Assembly (NCBI GenBank): GCA_019420905.1
Contig: JAHZGH010000001.1
Coordinates: 62,001-126,000, forward strand
Origin: Succinivibrionaceae bacterium
Lineage (GTDB): Bacteria; Pseudomonadota; Gammaproteobacteria; Enterobacterales; Succinivibrionaceae
Length of the DNA: 64,000 nt
Reading direction: 5' to 3'
In this document: piece after piece, positions 42,599-51,403 of the stretch
How the letters are laid out: each line of letters begins with the position of its first letter
How positions within the stretch are numbered: position 1 is the stretch's first letter
Notes under the pieces: generated by a model
Databases searched by the model: none
What the model was told of the DNA's origin: nothing
What the model saw: the letters and a program-made list of their open reading frames with translations, nothing else
Position numbers and translations under genes: made by a program

Positions 42599-43501
42599 TT
42601 AAAACTTTTTAGTAAAACAATCTGAAAAACCTAGATCTTTTAGATAATTTAGTGCATCATCAATCTCAGCTGAAGCTAATGGCCCAACTAAGACTCGGTT
42701 GAGACTGCCATCCTGCATGATAATAACCGGATAGCTAACCTTGTTTTGTACATAATGCATTAATTCTAAAGCCTTAGAATAGTCTTTATTTGAGACTAGC
42801 TGGACATAATCCTTATTGGTTTTTGTGCCCGTATAGTTTACGCTATGACTATTGTTTTTTACAGTATTAGACGCAATTGCTATATTTTGCTTAGGCACGC
42901 CGGTAGCATTTGCAAGTATATTACCTTTTTGCACATCAATAAGCTCAACTCTGACTTTAGCTGTGCCTTTGGCAGTGATATTTAAATATTTTGCAGCACC
43001 TTCGGATAAATCGAGAATGCGATCGCCATGGAAAGGTCCTCTGTCATTGACCCTGACAATGATCTTTTTCCCATTTTGTAAGTTTGTAACTAACAGGTAG
43101 CAAGGTAAAGGCAGGTTTTTATGTGCGGCACTATAGCCTTTTTGATTATAAACCTCACCTAAAGAAGTTTTTTTACCGTGGAATCCTGGGCCATACCAGG
43201 AAGCTGTACCTTCTTCTATATATGAGCGAGCCCCGCGCCAAACCTGATAGTTTTGTCCTAAAACAGTATAGTCTTTGTTTGTCCCTGTGTTTTTCTGCAC
43301 TTCATAGCGAATTGTAGATCCTCCTACGCCATTTAAATTTACTTTTTCAGTTTGCGGTCTTGGGCGTGTATTATTAGGACCAGTACCATAGGTATAAGCG
43401 CCATTATACTTAGATGATGTTCCTGAGGAGGAACATCCCTGTATAAGGACAAATACGGACATTATGCCTGCTAAAACAAATAAAGTGCCTTTTTTTATCA
43501 C
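42599..43501 (-). CDS. rlpA: Septal ring lytic transglycosylase RlpA, lipoprotein
   Basis: A 300-residue outer-membrane lipoprotein. The lipobox L-I-Q-G-C is at residues 19-23. The double-psi beta-barrel domain (about 95-190) has E-E-G-T-A-S-W-Y-G and the catalytic-region V-R-V-N-D-R-G-P-F. A C-terminal SPOR domain (about 230-300) binds denuded glycan at septa. It overlaps the end of mltB by 4 nt and precedes dacA. Confidence 0.94.
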   Translation of the reverse strand: MIKKGTLFVLAGIMSVFVLIQGCSSSGTSSKYNGAYTYGTGPNNTRPRPQTEKVNLNGVGGSTIRYEVQKNTGTNKDYTVLGQNYQVWRGARSYIEEGTASWYGPGFHGKKTSLGEVYNQKGYSAAHKNLPLPCYLLVTNLQNGKKIIVRVNDRGPFHGDRILDLSEGAAKYLNITAKGTAKVRVELIDVQKGNILANATGVPKQNIAIASNTVKNNSHSVNYTGTKTNKDYVQLVSNKDYSKALELMHYVQNKVSYPVIIMQDGSLNRVLVGPLASAEIDDALNYLKDLGFSDCFTKKF

Positions 43502-44502
43502 GGTTGACGTCCTTGCGGATGGATTTCAATACCACCTGCGCTTTTTTGTTTGATATATTCCATACGAATAAACTCAGCTAACTCATAAACTGCTCGAGCA
43601 TATAAGGGGCTGGTGTTATAACGCATGATTGTTTTGAAATTATTAAGTCCTACAGCATAGGAAGTACTGCCATCTTCAAGGGCAAATGAGAATAAACGGA
43701 TATTTTGATCGGCGCTTAAATTTACCTTGGTAGTAGCACCAGACTTGTATAGGATTTCAGGAGTTAGTTTCCAGTTTAAATCCATAAGTTTTTGAGCATC
43801 AGCATTATGAATATGGACAGGATAGTATATTCCTCGGCCTGCAATCCAGCCATGCGCTTTGAAATAGTTTGCTACGGATCCAATAGCATCGTCAGGATCA
43901 TTAAACAGATTTACATGTCCGTCATTATCAAAATCGATGGCATAATTTAAATATGAACTAGGCATAAACTGTCCCATACCCATGGCGCCTGCGTATGAGC
44001 CGTATACGGTAGTTATATCCCATCTTTCTCGTAGACATAATGCCACAAAGTTTGCAAATTCTTTAGAAAAATAGCTTTGTCTTTTAGGATAATAAAATCC
44101 TAAGGTATATAGAGCGTCTAAAACCCTCCAAGACCCCATATTGCGTCCAAAATAGGTTTCTACTCCTAATATGGCACAGATAATTTCCTGCGGTACACCG
44201 TAAGTTTGGGTAGCTTTATTTAGCTGTTTTTCATATTTTTTATAAAAATTAACGGCTGCTTTAATACGAGAGGTAGTGATAAAGATCTTACGGTATTGCC
44301 ACCAAGGCTTTGCCTCCGACGGCCTGTTCATAGTTGCAATAATTTTAGGCTGCAATTGTGCGAGCTTTAAAGCCTCATTGAGGCTAGTTTCACTAACTTT
44401 TGCATAAGCAGCAAGTTCCTTGAGATCTACTGGATCTGCAACTACTGGGGCGCTTAAAGCTAAAAGCGCAGACAAGGTTAAACAGCTAGTAAAGCATTTC
44501 AT
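43498..44502 (-). CDS. mltB: Lytic murein transglycosylase B
   Basis: A 334-residue periplasmic enzyme that cleaves glycan strands with anhydro-muramic acid formation. The signal peptide (1-22) has no lipobox, unlike E. coli MltB. The catalytic Glu lies in A-I-L-G-V-E-T-Y-F-G near residue 118, followed by G-A-M-G-M-G-Q-F-M-P-S-S and D-F-D-N-D-G-H-V-N-L. The start is preceded by GAGG, which is buried in a strong inverted repeat at 44510-44532. It overlaps rlpA by 4 nt. Confidence 0.94.
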   Translation of the reverse strand: MKCFTSCLTLSALLALSAPVVADPVDLKELAAYAKVSETSLNEALKLAQLQPKIIATMNRPSEAKPWWQYRKIFITTSRIKAAVNFYKKYEKQLNKATQTYGVPQEIICAILGVETYFGRNMGSWRVLDALYTLGFYYPKRQSYFSKEFANFVALCLRERWDITTVYGSYAGAMGMGQFMPSSYLNYAIDFDNDGHVNLFNDPDDAIGSVANYFKAHGWIAGRGIYYPVHIHNADAQKLMDLNWKLTPEILYKSGATTKVNLSADQNIRLFSFALEDGSTSYAVGLNNFKTIMRYNTSPLYARAVYELAEFIRMEYIKQKSAGGIEIHPQGRQP

Positions 44503-44509
44503 AGATTTA

Positions 44510-44532
44510 CCTCAATTTTAATAAAATTGAGG
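44510..44532 (-). promoter_or_regulatory. Hairpin covering the mltB ribosome binding site
   Basis: An 11-bp perfect inverted repeat with a single-base centre (CCTCAATTTTA - A - TAAAATTGAGG). On the minus strand its 3' arm ends in GAGG, the only Shine-Dalgarno candidate, 8 nt before the mltB ATG. Pairing would hide it. It is not T-tailed, so it is not a standard terminator. Confidence 0.6.
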
Positions 44533-44568
44533 GATCCTCCTTTTATTATTTATAAGCTATATATGCTG

Positions 44569-44600
44569 TAAAGATACTCAAATTTATTTGGGTATCTTTA
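44569..44600 (-). terminator. Hairpin downstream of rodA
   Basis: A 15-bp stem with one G-T pair and a 2-nt loop, 16 nt after the rodA stop. The T tract that follows is short, so termination may be partial, with read-through into mltB. Confidence 0.6.
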
Positions 44601-44615
44601 AACTGCATTCATAAT

Positions 44616-45773
44616 TTAGCTTTTTCTAAAAAATGTATTTTTCTTATGCGTATGGATAGACATTATGATACCAAAACATACTGTTAAGGTAAGCATAGCA
44701 GTACCGCCATAGCTAATTAAAGGCAACGGCACACCCACTACAGGCAAAATACCACTTACCATTCCTATATTTACAAATATATAGAATACAAAGGTAAAAG
44801 TAAAAGCCCCGCAGAGGATTCTGCTGAAGCTTGAGTTAGCATTTAAGGTTATATAGATACATCTACCGATAATGAAGGAATATATAGCCATTAAAATCAG
44901 AAAGCCTACCAAACCAGTTTCTTCTGCCAAAACTGCAAAAATAAAATCTGTATGAGGTTCAGGAAGAAAATCCAATTGTGACTGACTGCCCTGAAGCCAG
45001 CCTTTTCCATACAGTCCTCCAGAGCCTATGGCAATTTTAGATTGAATAATATGATAGCCTGCCCCTAATGGATCTGAGGTTGGGTCTAAAAGGGTAAAAA
45101 CACGCTGTTTTTGATAGTCGTGTAAAACAAAATTCCACATTACAGGTAAAGCGGCGGCTGCTGCGGTAAAGCCAGCAACAATCCACCACCAGGAAAGGCC
45201 TGCAATAAATATGGCAATACAGCCAGATACAGCGACTAAGACGGCAGTGCCTAAATCCGGCTGCAATAGGATCAATACTGTTGGAATACCTACTAAAGCA
45301 AAAGCCATTAGAGTTGTTAATGGCTTAGGCGGCAGAGGAGAATGCGACAGGAATACGGCTATGGTTAAAGGCATAACCACTTTAAATATTTCAGATGGCT
45401 GTATGCGTACAAATCCAAGGTTTAACCATCTTTGAGCTCCTTTTGAAATATCGCCAAAAAGCTCGACTAATATAAGCAAAATAATGCCAGTTAGGTAAAG
45501 CCAAAAAGATATTTTGACAAATAAGCGCGGCGGAATCTGGGCAACGATAATCATTAGGAAAAATGCAGCGCCAGTGCGGGTAATCTGGCGATAGAGCATT
45601 TCGGCATGCTGTCCAGAAGCTGAGTAGAGAATAAAAAGAGAAAAGCACAGGCTTATCATCAGACCTAATAGAAGAGGAATATCTACATGATGCCTGAAAA
45701 AGAAGCTGCCTTTTGGTACTTTAGCATTGATTTGCTCTAAGTTACTGCGATTGTCTTGTTCTTGTTTGTTCAC
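44616..45773 (-). CDS. rodA: Rod-shape peptidoglycan polymerase RodA
   Basis: SEDS-family glycosyltransferase of 385 residues with about ten helices. Signatures are W-L-N-L-G-F-V-R-I-Q-P-S-E (residues 116-128), G-C-I-A-I-F-I-A-G-L-S, L-D-F-L-P-E-P-H-T-D-F-I-F-A-V, and G-V-P-L-P-L-I-S-Y-G-G-T. It polymerises glycan in the elongasome together with PBP2, whose gene overlaps it by 4 nt. Confidence 0.96.
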   Translation of the reverse strand: MNKQEQDNRSNLEQINAKVPKGSFFFRHHVDIPLLLGLMISLCFSLFILYSASGQHAEMLYRQITRTGAAFFLMIIVAQIPPRLFVKISFWLYLTGIILLILVELFGDISKGAQRWLNLGFVRIQPSEIFKVVMPLTIAVFLSHSPLPPKPLTTLMAFALVGIPTVLILLQPDLGTAVLVAVSGCIAIFIAGLSWWWIVAGFTAAAAALPVMWNFVLHDYQKQRVFTLLDPTSDPLGAGYHIIQSKIAIGSGGLYGKGWLQGSQSQLDFLPEPHTDFIFAVLAEETGLVGFLILMAIYSFIIGRCIYITLNANSSFSRILCGAFTFTFVFYIFVNIGMVSGILPVVGVPLPLISYGGTAMLTLTVCFGIIMSIHTHKKNTFFRKS

Positions 45774-47782
45774 TGCAATACCACCGTACCGCCCATACCA
45801 AATTTAACTAGTTTAGGATTAGCTTCACCCATATATCCGTTAGGATAAAGATCTAACAAATATTTGTCGATCATCTTTCTGGCAATTGGAGCTGCTTTTG
45901 TAGATCCACCGCCTTCATTTTCTAATATAACGGCGACAAGGATGCGCGGTTTAAAGAATGGCGCATAGGCGACAAAGAGAGCATTATCGCGGTGCTCAAC
46001 TTTAAGCTTATTAGCATCGTATTTTTCGCCTTGTTTTATGGAAACTACTTGAGCTGTGCCTGATTTTCCTGCAGCTTTATATTTAGCGCCGAAAAATGCG
46101 CGTCTGCCAGTACCCTCAGGACCGTTAACAACCAAATACATGCCGGTTTTACAGGTGTCAAAATAAGATTGGTCTTCAATCTTCATAGCAGAAGGCTCTT
46201 CTGTTTGAGTGTATTTTTGTACAGTATTATCAACAGGATCAATAGCCATTTTCAGCAGATGTGGCGTTTTTACCTCACCGCGGTTAGCTAAAATAGTATG
46301 AGCTTTAACTAATTGCATTAAAGTTGAGGTCCAATATCCTTGGCCGATGCCAATCGGTACAGTATCGCCTAAATGCCAGTTCTGCTTAAAACGTTTTTTC
46401 TTCCATTCACGGGAAGGATTTATTCCTAAGGATTCTTCAGAAAGATCTATGCCGGTTGATTTGCCAAAGCCGAAGTAATCAAGATATTCATGAATTTTAT
46501 TGATCCCAGCTCTATAAGCAAGATCATAAAAATATGTATCAGCAGAAATTTCTATGGCTCGATAGAGATCCATCCACCCATGTCCCCAAGAACGCCAATC
46601 GCGAAATTTATGGGTTGAATTTGGTAATTTAAAATAAGGATGGCCAAAAAAGGATCCTGTCGGTGTTATTAGCTTTTCATTTAAACCCATTATGCATAAA
46701 AGAGGCTTTACTGTAGATGCAGGAGCGTATCCTCCCTGCGTAGCTCGATTTATCAAAGGATGTCCAGGATGATTTAATAGACGCGCATATTCCTTATTAC
46801 GGATGCCTCTTACGAATAAATTCGGATCATATGAGGGATTTGAATACATAGCTAAAATCTCACCTGTAGAAGGTTCGATTGCTACTACGGCACCTTTCAT
46901 ATCGCCTAAGATTTCCTGAGCATAATATTGCAGACGAATATCTATGGTTAAAACAAGATCTTTGCCGGATTCAGGGGCATTGTAGTTTAAAGTACGGATA
47001 ATCTGACCATGACTGTTAACTTCAATTTCAGATGAGCCTGTTTTGCCGTGGAGCAGATCTTCATAATATTTTTCTATGCCAAGCTTGCCTATCTCTGTAG
47101 AACCCTCATAATTATCAATTTTTCCTAAAGCAGTAAGTCTATCAATATCTTTTTGATTTATGCGCGATACGTAGCCTATAGCGTGCGTAGCAATATCTGC
47201 AAATGGGTAAAAACGCTTTAAATTAGCTACAATCTGTACATTTGGATAACGATATGAATGTACGCTAAATGAGGCTATTTGCTGTTCTGTTAAAAAGTTT
47301 GAAATTTCAATTCCTGAAAAGCGTTTCCTGGTTTTTGATTCACTAATTAAATGATTGATTTCATTTTCGCTTAATTCTAAATTTAACAGCTCATTTAGAT
47401 CGGTAATTGTGGTTTTAGTATCATATTGGCGGTTTGGGAACATGACTAAATGATAAACAGGAACATTATCAGCTAAAACTACATGATTCCTGTCATAAAT
47501 CATGCCTCGATTAGGAACAACTGGAACCACTTTGATGCGGTTTTCATTAGAGCGAGTCTGGTAGTCCTGATAGGAAATAATCTGCAGATAATAAAGATTG
47601 GCAAAGAGAATGGCTGCCATAAATATTGCTACGCCGATACTAATATAAACGCGATGTTTAAAAATATTCAAAGCCAAGTCTTCAACGTGCTCTGACTTAT
47701 TGTCAGAACCTAAAGAGCTTTTCTTTTTTTTCTCTTTGCTAAAGAGAGCACGCTCACGAGGTTTACGTTTAAATAAAGACAC
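45770..47782 (-). CDS. mrdA: Penicillin-binding protein 2
   Basis: Elongation-specific transpeptidase of 670 residues. A Lys/Arg-rich cytoplasmic start and a single N-terminal helix (about 47-69) precede the non-catalytic pedestal. The transpeptidase domain has S-T-V-K (SxxK, near 357), S-A-D (near 413) and K-S-G-T-A (near 572). W-H-L-G-D-T-V-P-I-G-I-G-Q-G-Y lies between. Coupled to rodA by a 4-nt overlap. Length and motifs fit E. coli MrdA. Confidence 0.97.
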   Translation of the reverse strand: MSLFKRKPRERALFSKEKKKKSSLGSDNKSEHVEDLALNIFKHRVYISIGVAIFMAAILFANLYYLQIISYQDYQTRSNENRIKVVPVVPNRGMIYDRNHVVLADNVPVYHLVMFPNRQYDTKTTITDLNELLNLELSENEINHLISESKTRKRFSGIEISNFLTEQQIASFSVHSYRYPNVQIVANLKRFYPFADIATHAIGYVSRINQKDIDRLTALGKIDNYEGSTEIGKLGIEKYYEDLLHGKTGSSEIEVNSHGQIIRTLNYNAPESGKDLVLTIDIRLQYYAQEILGDMKGAVVAIEPSTGEILAMYSNPSYDPNLFVRGIRNKEYARLLNHPGHPLINRATQGGYAPASTVKPLLCIMGLNEKLITPTGSFFGHPYFKLPNSTHKFRDWRSWGHGWMDLYRAIEISADTYFYDLAYRAGINKIHEYLDYFGFGKSTGIDLSEESLGINPSREWKKKRFKQNWHLGDTVPIGIGQGYWTSTLMQLVKAHTILANRGEVKTPHLLKMAIDPVDNTVQKYTQTEEPSAMKIEDQSYFDTCKTGMYLVVNGPEGTGRRAFFGAKYKAAGKSGTAQVVSIKQGEKYDANKLKVEHRDNALFVAYAPFFKPRILVAVILENEGGGSTKAAPIARKMIDKYLLDLYPNGYMGEANPKLVKFGMGGTVVLQ

Positions 47783-47796
47783 TTTATTTTCAGATG

Positions 47797-48267
47797 CTAT
47801 TGTCGATGATAAGGGAGGTTATAGCTGATGCTATAAGCTCTGTAGATAGTCTCGGCTAGAAAAACCCTAACTAAAGGATGAGGTAGAGTTAATTTAGAGA
47901 GTGACCATAATTCCGAAGTTTTATTACGGATCTCATCTGTAAGACCGTTAGGTCCGCCGACAATTAAAACTATATCCATGCCAACGTTTTGCCAGGCTTG
48001 GAATCTTACAGCTAATTCTTCGGAGGTAAATTGCCTGCCTCTCTCATCTAAGGCTACGAGATAGCATTTTTTTGGTAAAGACTGCAGTATGGCGAGAGCT
48101 TCCTCATGTTTGGCTTTTTCATCGTCATGACGACCTGTGCGCTTATATGGCGGAATTTCCTCAAGTAAAAGCTTAATTTCTGGGGGAAAGCGCCTTTGAT
48201 ATTCCTCAAAGGCAACGGTTACCCATTTAGGCATTTTGATGCCTACTGCTTTAATAATGATTTTCAC
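47797..48267 (-). CDS. rlmH: 23S rRNA pseudouridine-1915 N3-methyltransferase RlmH
   Basis: A small SPOUT methyltransferase of 156 residues. It shows L-D-E-R-G-R-Q-F-T-S-E, the SAM knot V-G-G-P-N-G-L, and the C-terminal L-P-H-P-L-V-R-V, then E-Q/T-I-Y-R-A-Y-S-I, ending in Y-H-R. It methylates helix 69 of 23S rRNA. Overlaps rsfS by 4 nt, the conserved rsfS-rlmH-mrdA order. Confidence 0.97.
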   Translation of the reverse strand: MKIIIKAVGIKMPKWVTVAFEEYQRRFPPEIKLLLEEIPPYKRTGRHDDEKAKHEEALAILQSLPKKCYLVALDERGRQFTSEELAVRFQAWQNVGMDIVLIVGGPNGLTDEIRNKTSELWSLSKLTLPHPLVRVFLAETIYRAYSISYNLPYHRQ

Positions 48268-48641
48268 TCTAAGTCCTCGTTAAGACCAGCTGCCATGCAG
48301 CGATATAGATCTTCAAGACGATAGCGAGCTCGTACTGGTTCTTGCAGAATATGGACTAAAACAGTACCGAGGTCGAGAATTACCCATTCTCCTAATTGGG
48401 CACCAGATACAGTTATGTCACGGATCCCGCAACGGTGTAAAAAGGTTTCAAGGCGATAAGCCATTGCTGCTACATGCCGGTTAGAGGTACCGGAGGCAAT
48501 CAGCATATAATCGCAGACAGAGGAATTTTCTTTAAGATCGATGCCTACAATATCATGAGCCTTAGATGCCTCTAAATTTTTAAGACAGGCACAAATAAGA
48601 TCAGATTTAGAATTTATAGCTATAGGGGTATCTTCAATCAT
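48264..48641 (-). CDS. rsfS: Ribosomal silencing factor RsfS
   Basis: A 125-residue Iojap/RsfS protein that binds L14 and blocks subunit joining in starvation. It has D-I-V-G-I-D-L, D-Y-M-L-I-A-S-G-T-S-N-R-H-V, W-V-I-L-D-L-G-T-V-L-V-H-I and Y-R-L-E-D-L-Y. It sits 2 nt from nadD upstream and overlaps rlmH downstream. Confidence 0.96.
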   Translation of the reverse strand: MIEDTPIAINSKSDLICACLKNLEASKAHDIVGIDLKENSSVCDYMLIASGTSNRHVAAMAYRLETFLHRCGIRDITVSGAQLGEWVILDLGTVLVHILQEPVRARYRLEDLYRCMAAGLNEDLE

Positions 48642-48643
48642 GG

Positions 48644-49360
48644 TTATTTTTCTGTTTTCTGAGAAGGATTCATTATAACATTATCGTTATAGAGTTTATG
48701 ACCTAATATGTACTCTAAAACCTCAGGTTCCAAGCGATTTTTAGGTTCGATTAAGTATTTTGGATTTGATGTTTGATAATAACACTCAATATCATTGCGA
48801 ATGGCGCTTGAGGAGACTTCGTTTAAAGAAGAGCTTAACATAAGACAATGACCCTTCCGGCTTGCTGCAGCTGCAGAAAATTCGCTTGTGTTGTTATCAT
48901 AAACCGCACAATTTTTTAAAAAATTGGCAATCTTTGGTGTAATGGCCTGATTTTCGTATCCTTTGCGGCACATTACTGCTAGGTTTGCATAATTTATAAG
49001 TTTTAAACCCTCATGCCATTTATCTAAATATAACAGCGAATCAAGCCCCATGATGAAAAAAAACGCTGTGTGCGGATTTTCATTATATAAGGTTCTTAAA
49101 GTATCGAAGCTGTAGTGAGGTACACTGCTATCGGCTTCAATATTAGAAATTTTGAAGCTGTTATGCCCCTTACAGGCAAGCTGCAGCATACTGACACGAT
49201 CTGCATAAGATACATGACAGGTATTTTTATGCGGTGGGGCGGCATTAGGTATCAGTAAAATTTCATCTAAATTGAGCTTTTCTTTAACGTAGCAGCCTAA
49301 ATTCAGATGATCCTTATGAACTGGATTAAATGAGCCGCCTAAAAGACCTACTCTTTTCAT
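48644..49360 (-). CDS. nadD: Nicotinate-nucleotide adenylyltransferase
   Basis: Transfers AMP to nicotinate mononucleotide in NAD synthesis. The 238-residue protein begins G-L-L-G-G-S-F-N-P-V-H-K-D-H (nucleotidyltransferase H-x-x-H motif). It has P-N-A-A-P-P-H-K, D-S-L and S-S-S-A-I-R-N-D at the expected distances. A loop near residues 140-175 is longer than in E. coli NadD. Overlaps holA by 4 nt. Confidence 0.95.
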   Translation of the reverse strand: MKRVGLLGGSFNPVHKDHLNLGCYVKEKLNLDEILLIPNAAPPHKNTCHVSYADRVSMLQLACKGHNSFKISNIEADSSVPHYSFDTLRTLYNENPHTAFFFIMGLDSLLYLDKWHEGLKLINYANLAVMCRKGYENQAITPKIANFLKNCAVYDNNTSEFSAAAASRKGHCLMLSSSLNEVSSSAIRNDIECYYQTSNPKYLIEPKNRLEPEVLEYILGHKLYNDNVIMNPSQKTEK

Positions 49361-50439
49361 AAAGCTTTTAAATTCTTGACATTAAAGTTGCTAACACAAG
49401 CACAGCCTTCCGAGATGACTAATATAGCACGTTGTACTTCATGCTCACATAGCAATGCTGAAGCATGAGCAAATTTATCGATTAGATAATTGAATAAATG
49501 CTCGGGCATGTTATATGCAGCCTTAATTACAGCATCCATTGTTTTTGGTGATTTTATGGAAAAAGGAGCAAAAAATTTTACTTTATCCATATAGCTGCTC
49601 ATGCTCCTGGGTTCTCGCTTTAAGGCTGCAACAGCTGTAAACAATCTGTCTAAAGCCTGTAATTGAGATAATAAAAGAGATTCAGGATTATTTATGGCTT
49701 GTATAGTGGAGTTTAAAACAAGTAAGGCACGAGCTCCATCTCCGTTTAATACTGCTTCGGCTAATTCTAAATTTTGAAAGCGGCTGTCAGCATCTAAAAT
49801 GGCTACAGCTTCATCTAAGCCTACACTGCTAGTTTTAGGATTTAAAGCTAAGATCTGCAGGGTTTGATCTATAAGAGTTAAATTGCCTTCGCAAGCTTTA
49901 GAAAAATATTCACAAGATTCAGGCGTTAAAGATAGGTTATATTTATAAGCTCGCTGATTGACCCATTGATATAGCTGTCGTCCCTCAGGCGGATAGGCTA
50001 TGGTAATTTCGGCTTGAACGTATTTTAAATAGGCAAAAACTTTTTCTGCGGTGAGAGTTTTAGCTTTCTTTTGATTTAAATCAAATTTTTCTGCCTTAAC
50101 TTTGTTTAAAGAGCTTAAGATCCTAGGCAAGTCAACGATTACGACAATTCCTGACCTCATTCTCGTAGCAAGCAGGTATAAAACTTCGATGGCAATATTG
50201 TTGAGATCGCTTAAGTAAATTTTTATGATGCGATCGCCTCCGAATAGTCCCGGATCTAAAAGTTCTGTTTCAAGAGCGCGTAAATTAGCTTTGCCTGATG
50301 AGGCAAAGTCAGATTGAGTAAATAATAATAAAGGCGCCTCAGGTAAAAGCTGATGCGCTTTATCTAAAATATTTTTACTCAGATCATTTTTTAGCAAAGG
50401 TTCATCTGAGCTTAGAATATATATTTGAGGCTCTGCCAT
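49357..50439 (-). CDS. holA: DNA polymerase III delta subunit
   Basis: Clamp-loader subunit of 360 residues that opens the beta clamp. It begins with Y-I-L-S-S-D-E-P-L-L-K, then L-F-G-G-D-R-I-I-K-I-Y-L, and the mid-domain L-A-E-A-V-L-N-G-D and central helices typical of HolA. Divergent in sequence, as usual for this subunit. Its start overlaps the lptE stop by one nt. Confidence 0.92.
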   Translation of the reverse strand: MAEPQIYILSSDEPLLKNDLSKNILDKAHQLLPEAPLLLFTQSDFASSGKANLRALETELLDPGLFGGDRIIKIYLSDLNNIAIEVLYLLATRMRSGIVVIVDLPRILSSLNKVKAEKFDLNQKKAKTLTAEKVFAYLKYVQAEITIAYPPEGRQLYQWVNQRAYKYNLSLTPESCEYFSKACEGNLTLIDQTLQILALNPKTSSVGLDEAVAILDADSRFQNLELAEAVLNGDGARALLVLNSTIQAINNPESLLLSQLQALDRLFTAVAALKREPRSMSSYMDKVKFFAPFSIKSPKTMDAVIKAAYNMPEHLFNYLIDKFAHASALLCEHEVQRAILVISEGCACVSNFNVKNLKAL

Positions 50440-51245
50440 TAGTGGTGCTCGTTGATATCATAATCATTAGGATCAAGGCCAGGAGGCAAGGCACTTGCAG
50501 GTGTCGGTACGCTCTTAGGCAATTTATAGCTGCGATTTAAAACCTGATTGCCATTGTTTAATTCAGATAATGAAGTCTGGCTAGAATTGCTTAAATCTTC
50601 ACTTTCCTGTAGCTGTAGAGCTTCTAATAGCGTCATGCCTGAATAAGCATCAGAGAGAGTTTTACTTTTGGGTAAATCCTTATCTTCTCCGACTGCAACG
50701 GTTAGATCTGCAGGAGTTGATTGTAATGCGTCAGGATCGGATTGGCGGCCTAAATAACCTAAACGAGTTACTAATTGGCGAGCTAATTCATCATAGGTCT
50801 CGTCGGTAACTATCTTGCGCTCATTATCAGATGATAAGGCTAAGCCTGGTTTATTCATCATATTCCGCGTTAAAGAATTGCGCATTATGATTGGGCGATG
50901 ATTAGGAATACGCAATGTTGTAGTTGAGGAGACAATGAGCTGATATTCTAATGTTTCAGCATTAGCATCAATAGAAGCTATCGGAGTTGATACTGAAGGA
51001 GCCGGAATTAATAAAGTAGGCACAAGCGCGTCTTCCTGATGATTTGGAGAAAATTGAGCATTTACATTGATGCCTGCAATTTCAAGTTCGCGTACTACTT
51101 TTTTGTAAAATGGATCGTGATAATCTCCGGAAACATTGATCTTTTCAAAGGTATTGCTAAGCTTGGTCTGATTTGGAAGATGAAAGCCACATCCTTGCAT
51201 GAGCAAGCATAGGGTGGAAAATATTAAAACAATATATTTTTTCAT
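50439..51245 (-). CDS. lptE: LPS-assembly lipoprotein LptE
   Basis: Outer-membrane lipoprotein that plugs LptD during LPS insertion. The 268-residue precursor has lipobox L-M-Q-G-C-G-F-H-L near residue 19, the G-F-H-L start typical of LptE. The conserved core reaches about residue 165. The last ~100 residues are a low-complexity Ser/Leu/Asn-rich tail ending in His-His that E. coli LptE (193 residues) lacks. Lies between leuS and holA, the usual order. Confidence 0.92.
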   Translation of the reverse strand: MKKYIVLIFSTLCLLMQGCGFHLPNQTKLSNTFEKINVSGDYHDPFYKKVVRELEIAGINVNAQFSPNHQEDALVPTLLIPAPSVSTPIASIDANAETLEYQLIVSSTTTLRIPNHRPIIMRNSLTRNMMNKPGLALSSDNERKIVTDETYDELARQLVTRLGYLGRQSDPDALQSTPADLTVAVGEDKDLPKSKTLSDAYSGMTLLEALQLQESEDLSNSSQTSLSELNNGNQVLNRSYKLPKSVPTPASALPPGLDPNDYDINEHH

Positions 51246-51344
51246 CTTTTTTTTGTCCTGCTAAGCTTTATATTTTTTTGATCTGCAGCCCTTAATTATA
51301 GCAATTAACCTGCAATGTTCTCATAATTTTGTGAAAGCTTTTAT

Positions 51345-51381
51345 TAAAAAAAATACCTCTGATAAAAAATTATCAGAGGTA
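51345..51381 (-). terminator. Terminator between leuS and lptE
   Basis: A 12-bp perfect stem with an AAAA loop, followed on the minus strand by eight T. It is placed after leuS and 100 nt before lptE, so the downstream genes may need their own promoter or read-through. Confidence 0.9.
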
Positions 51382-51403
51382 AGCATAATAATTAAAAGCT
51401 TTA

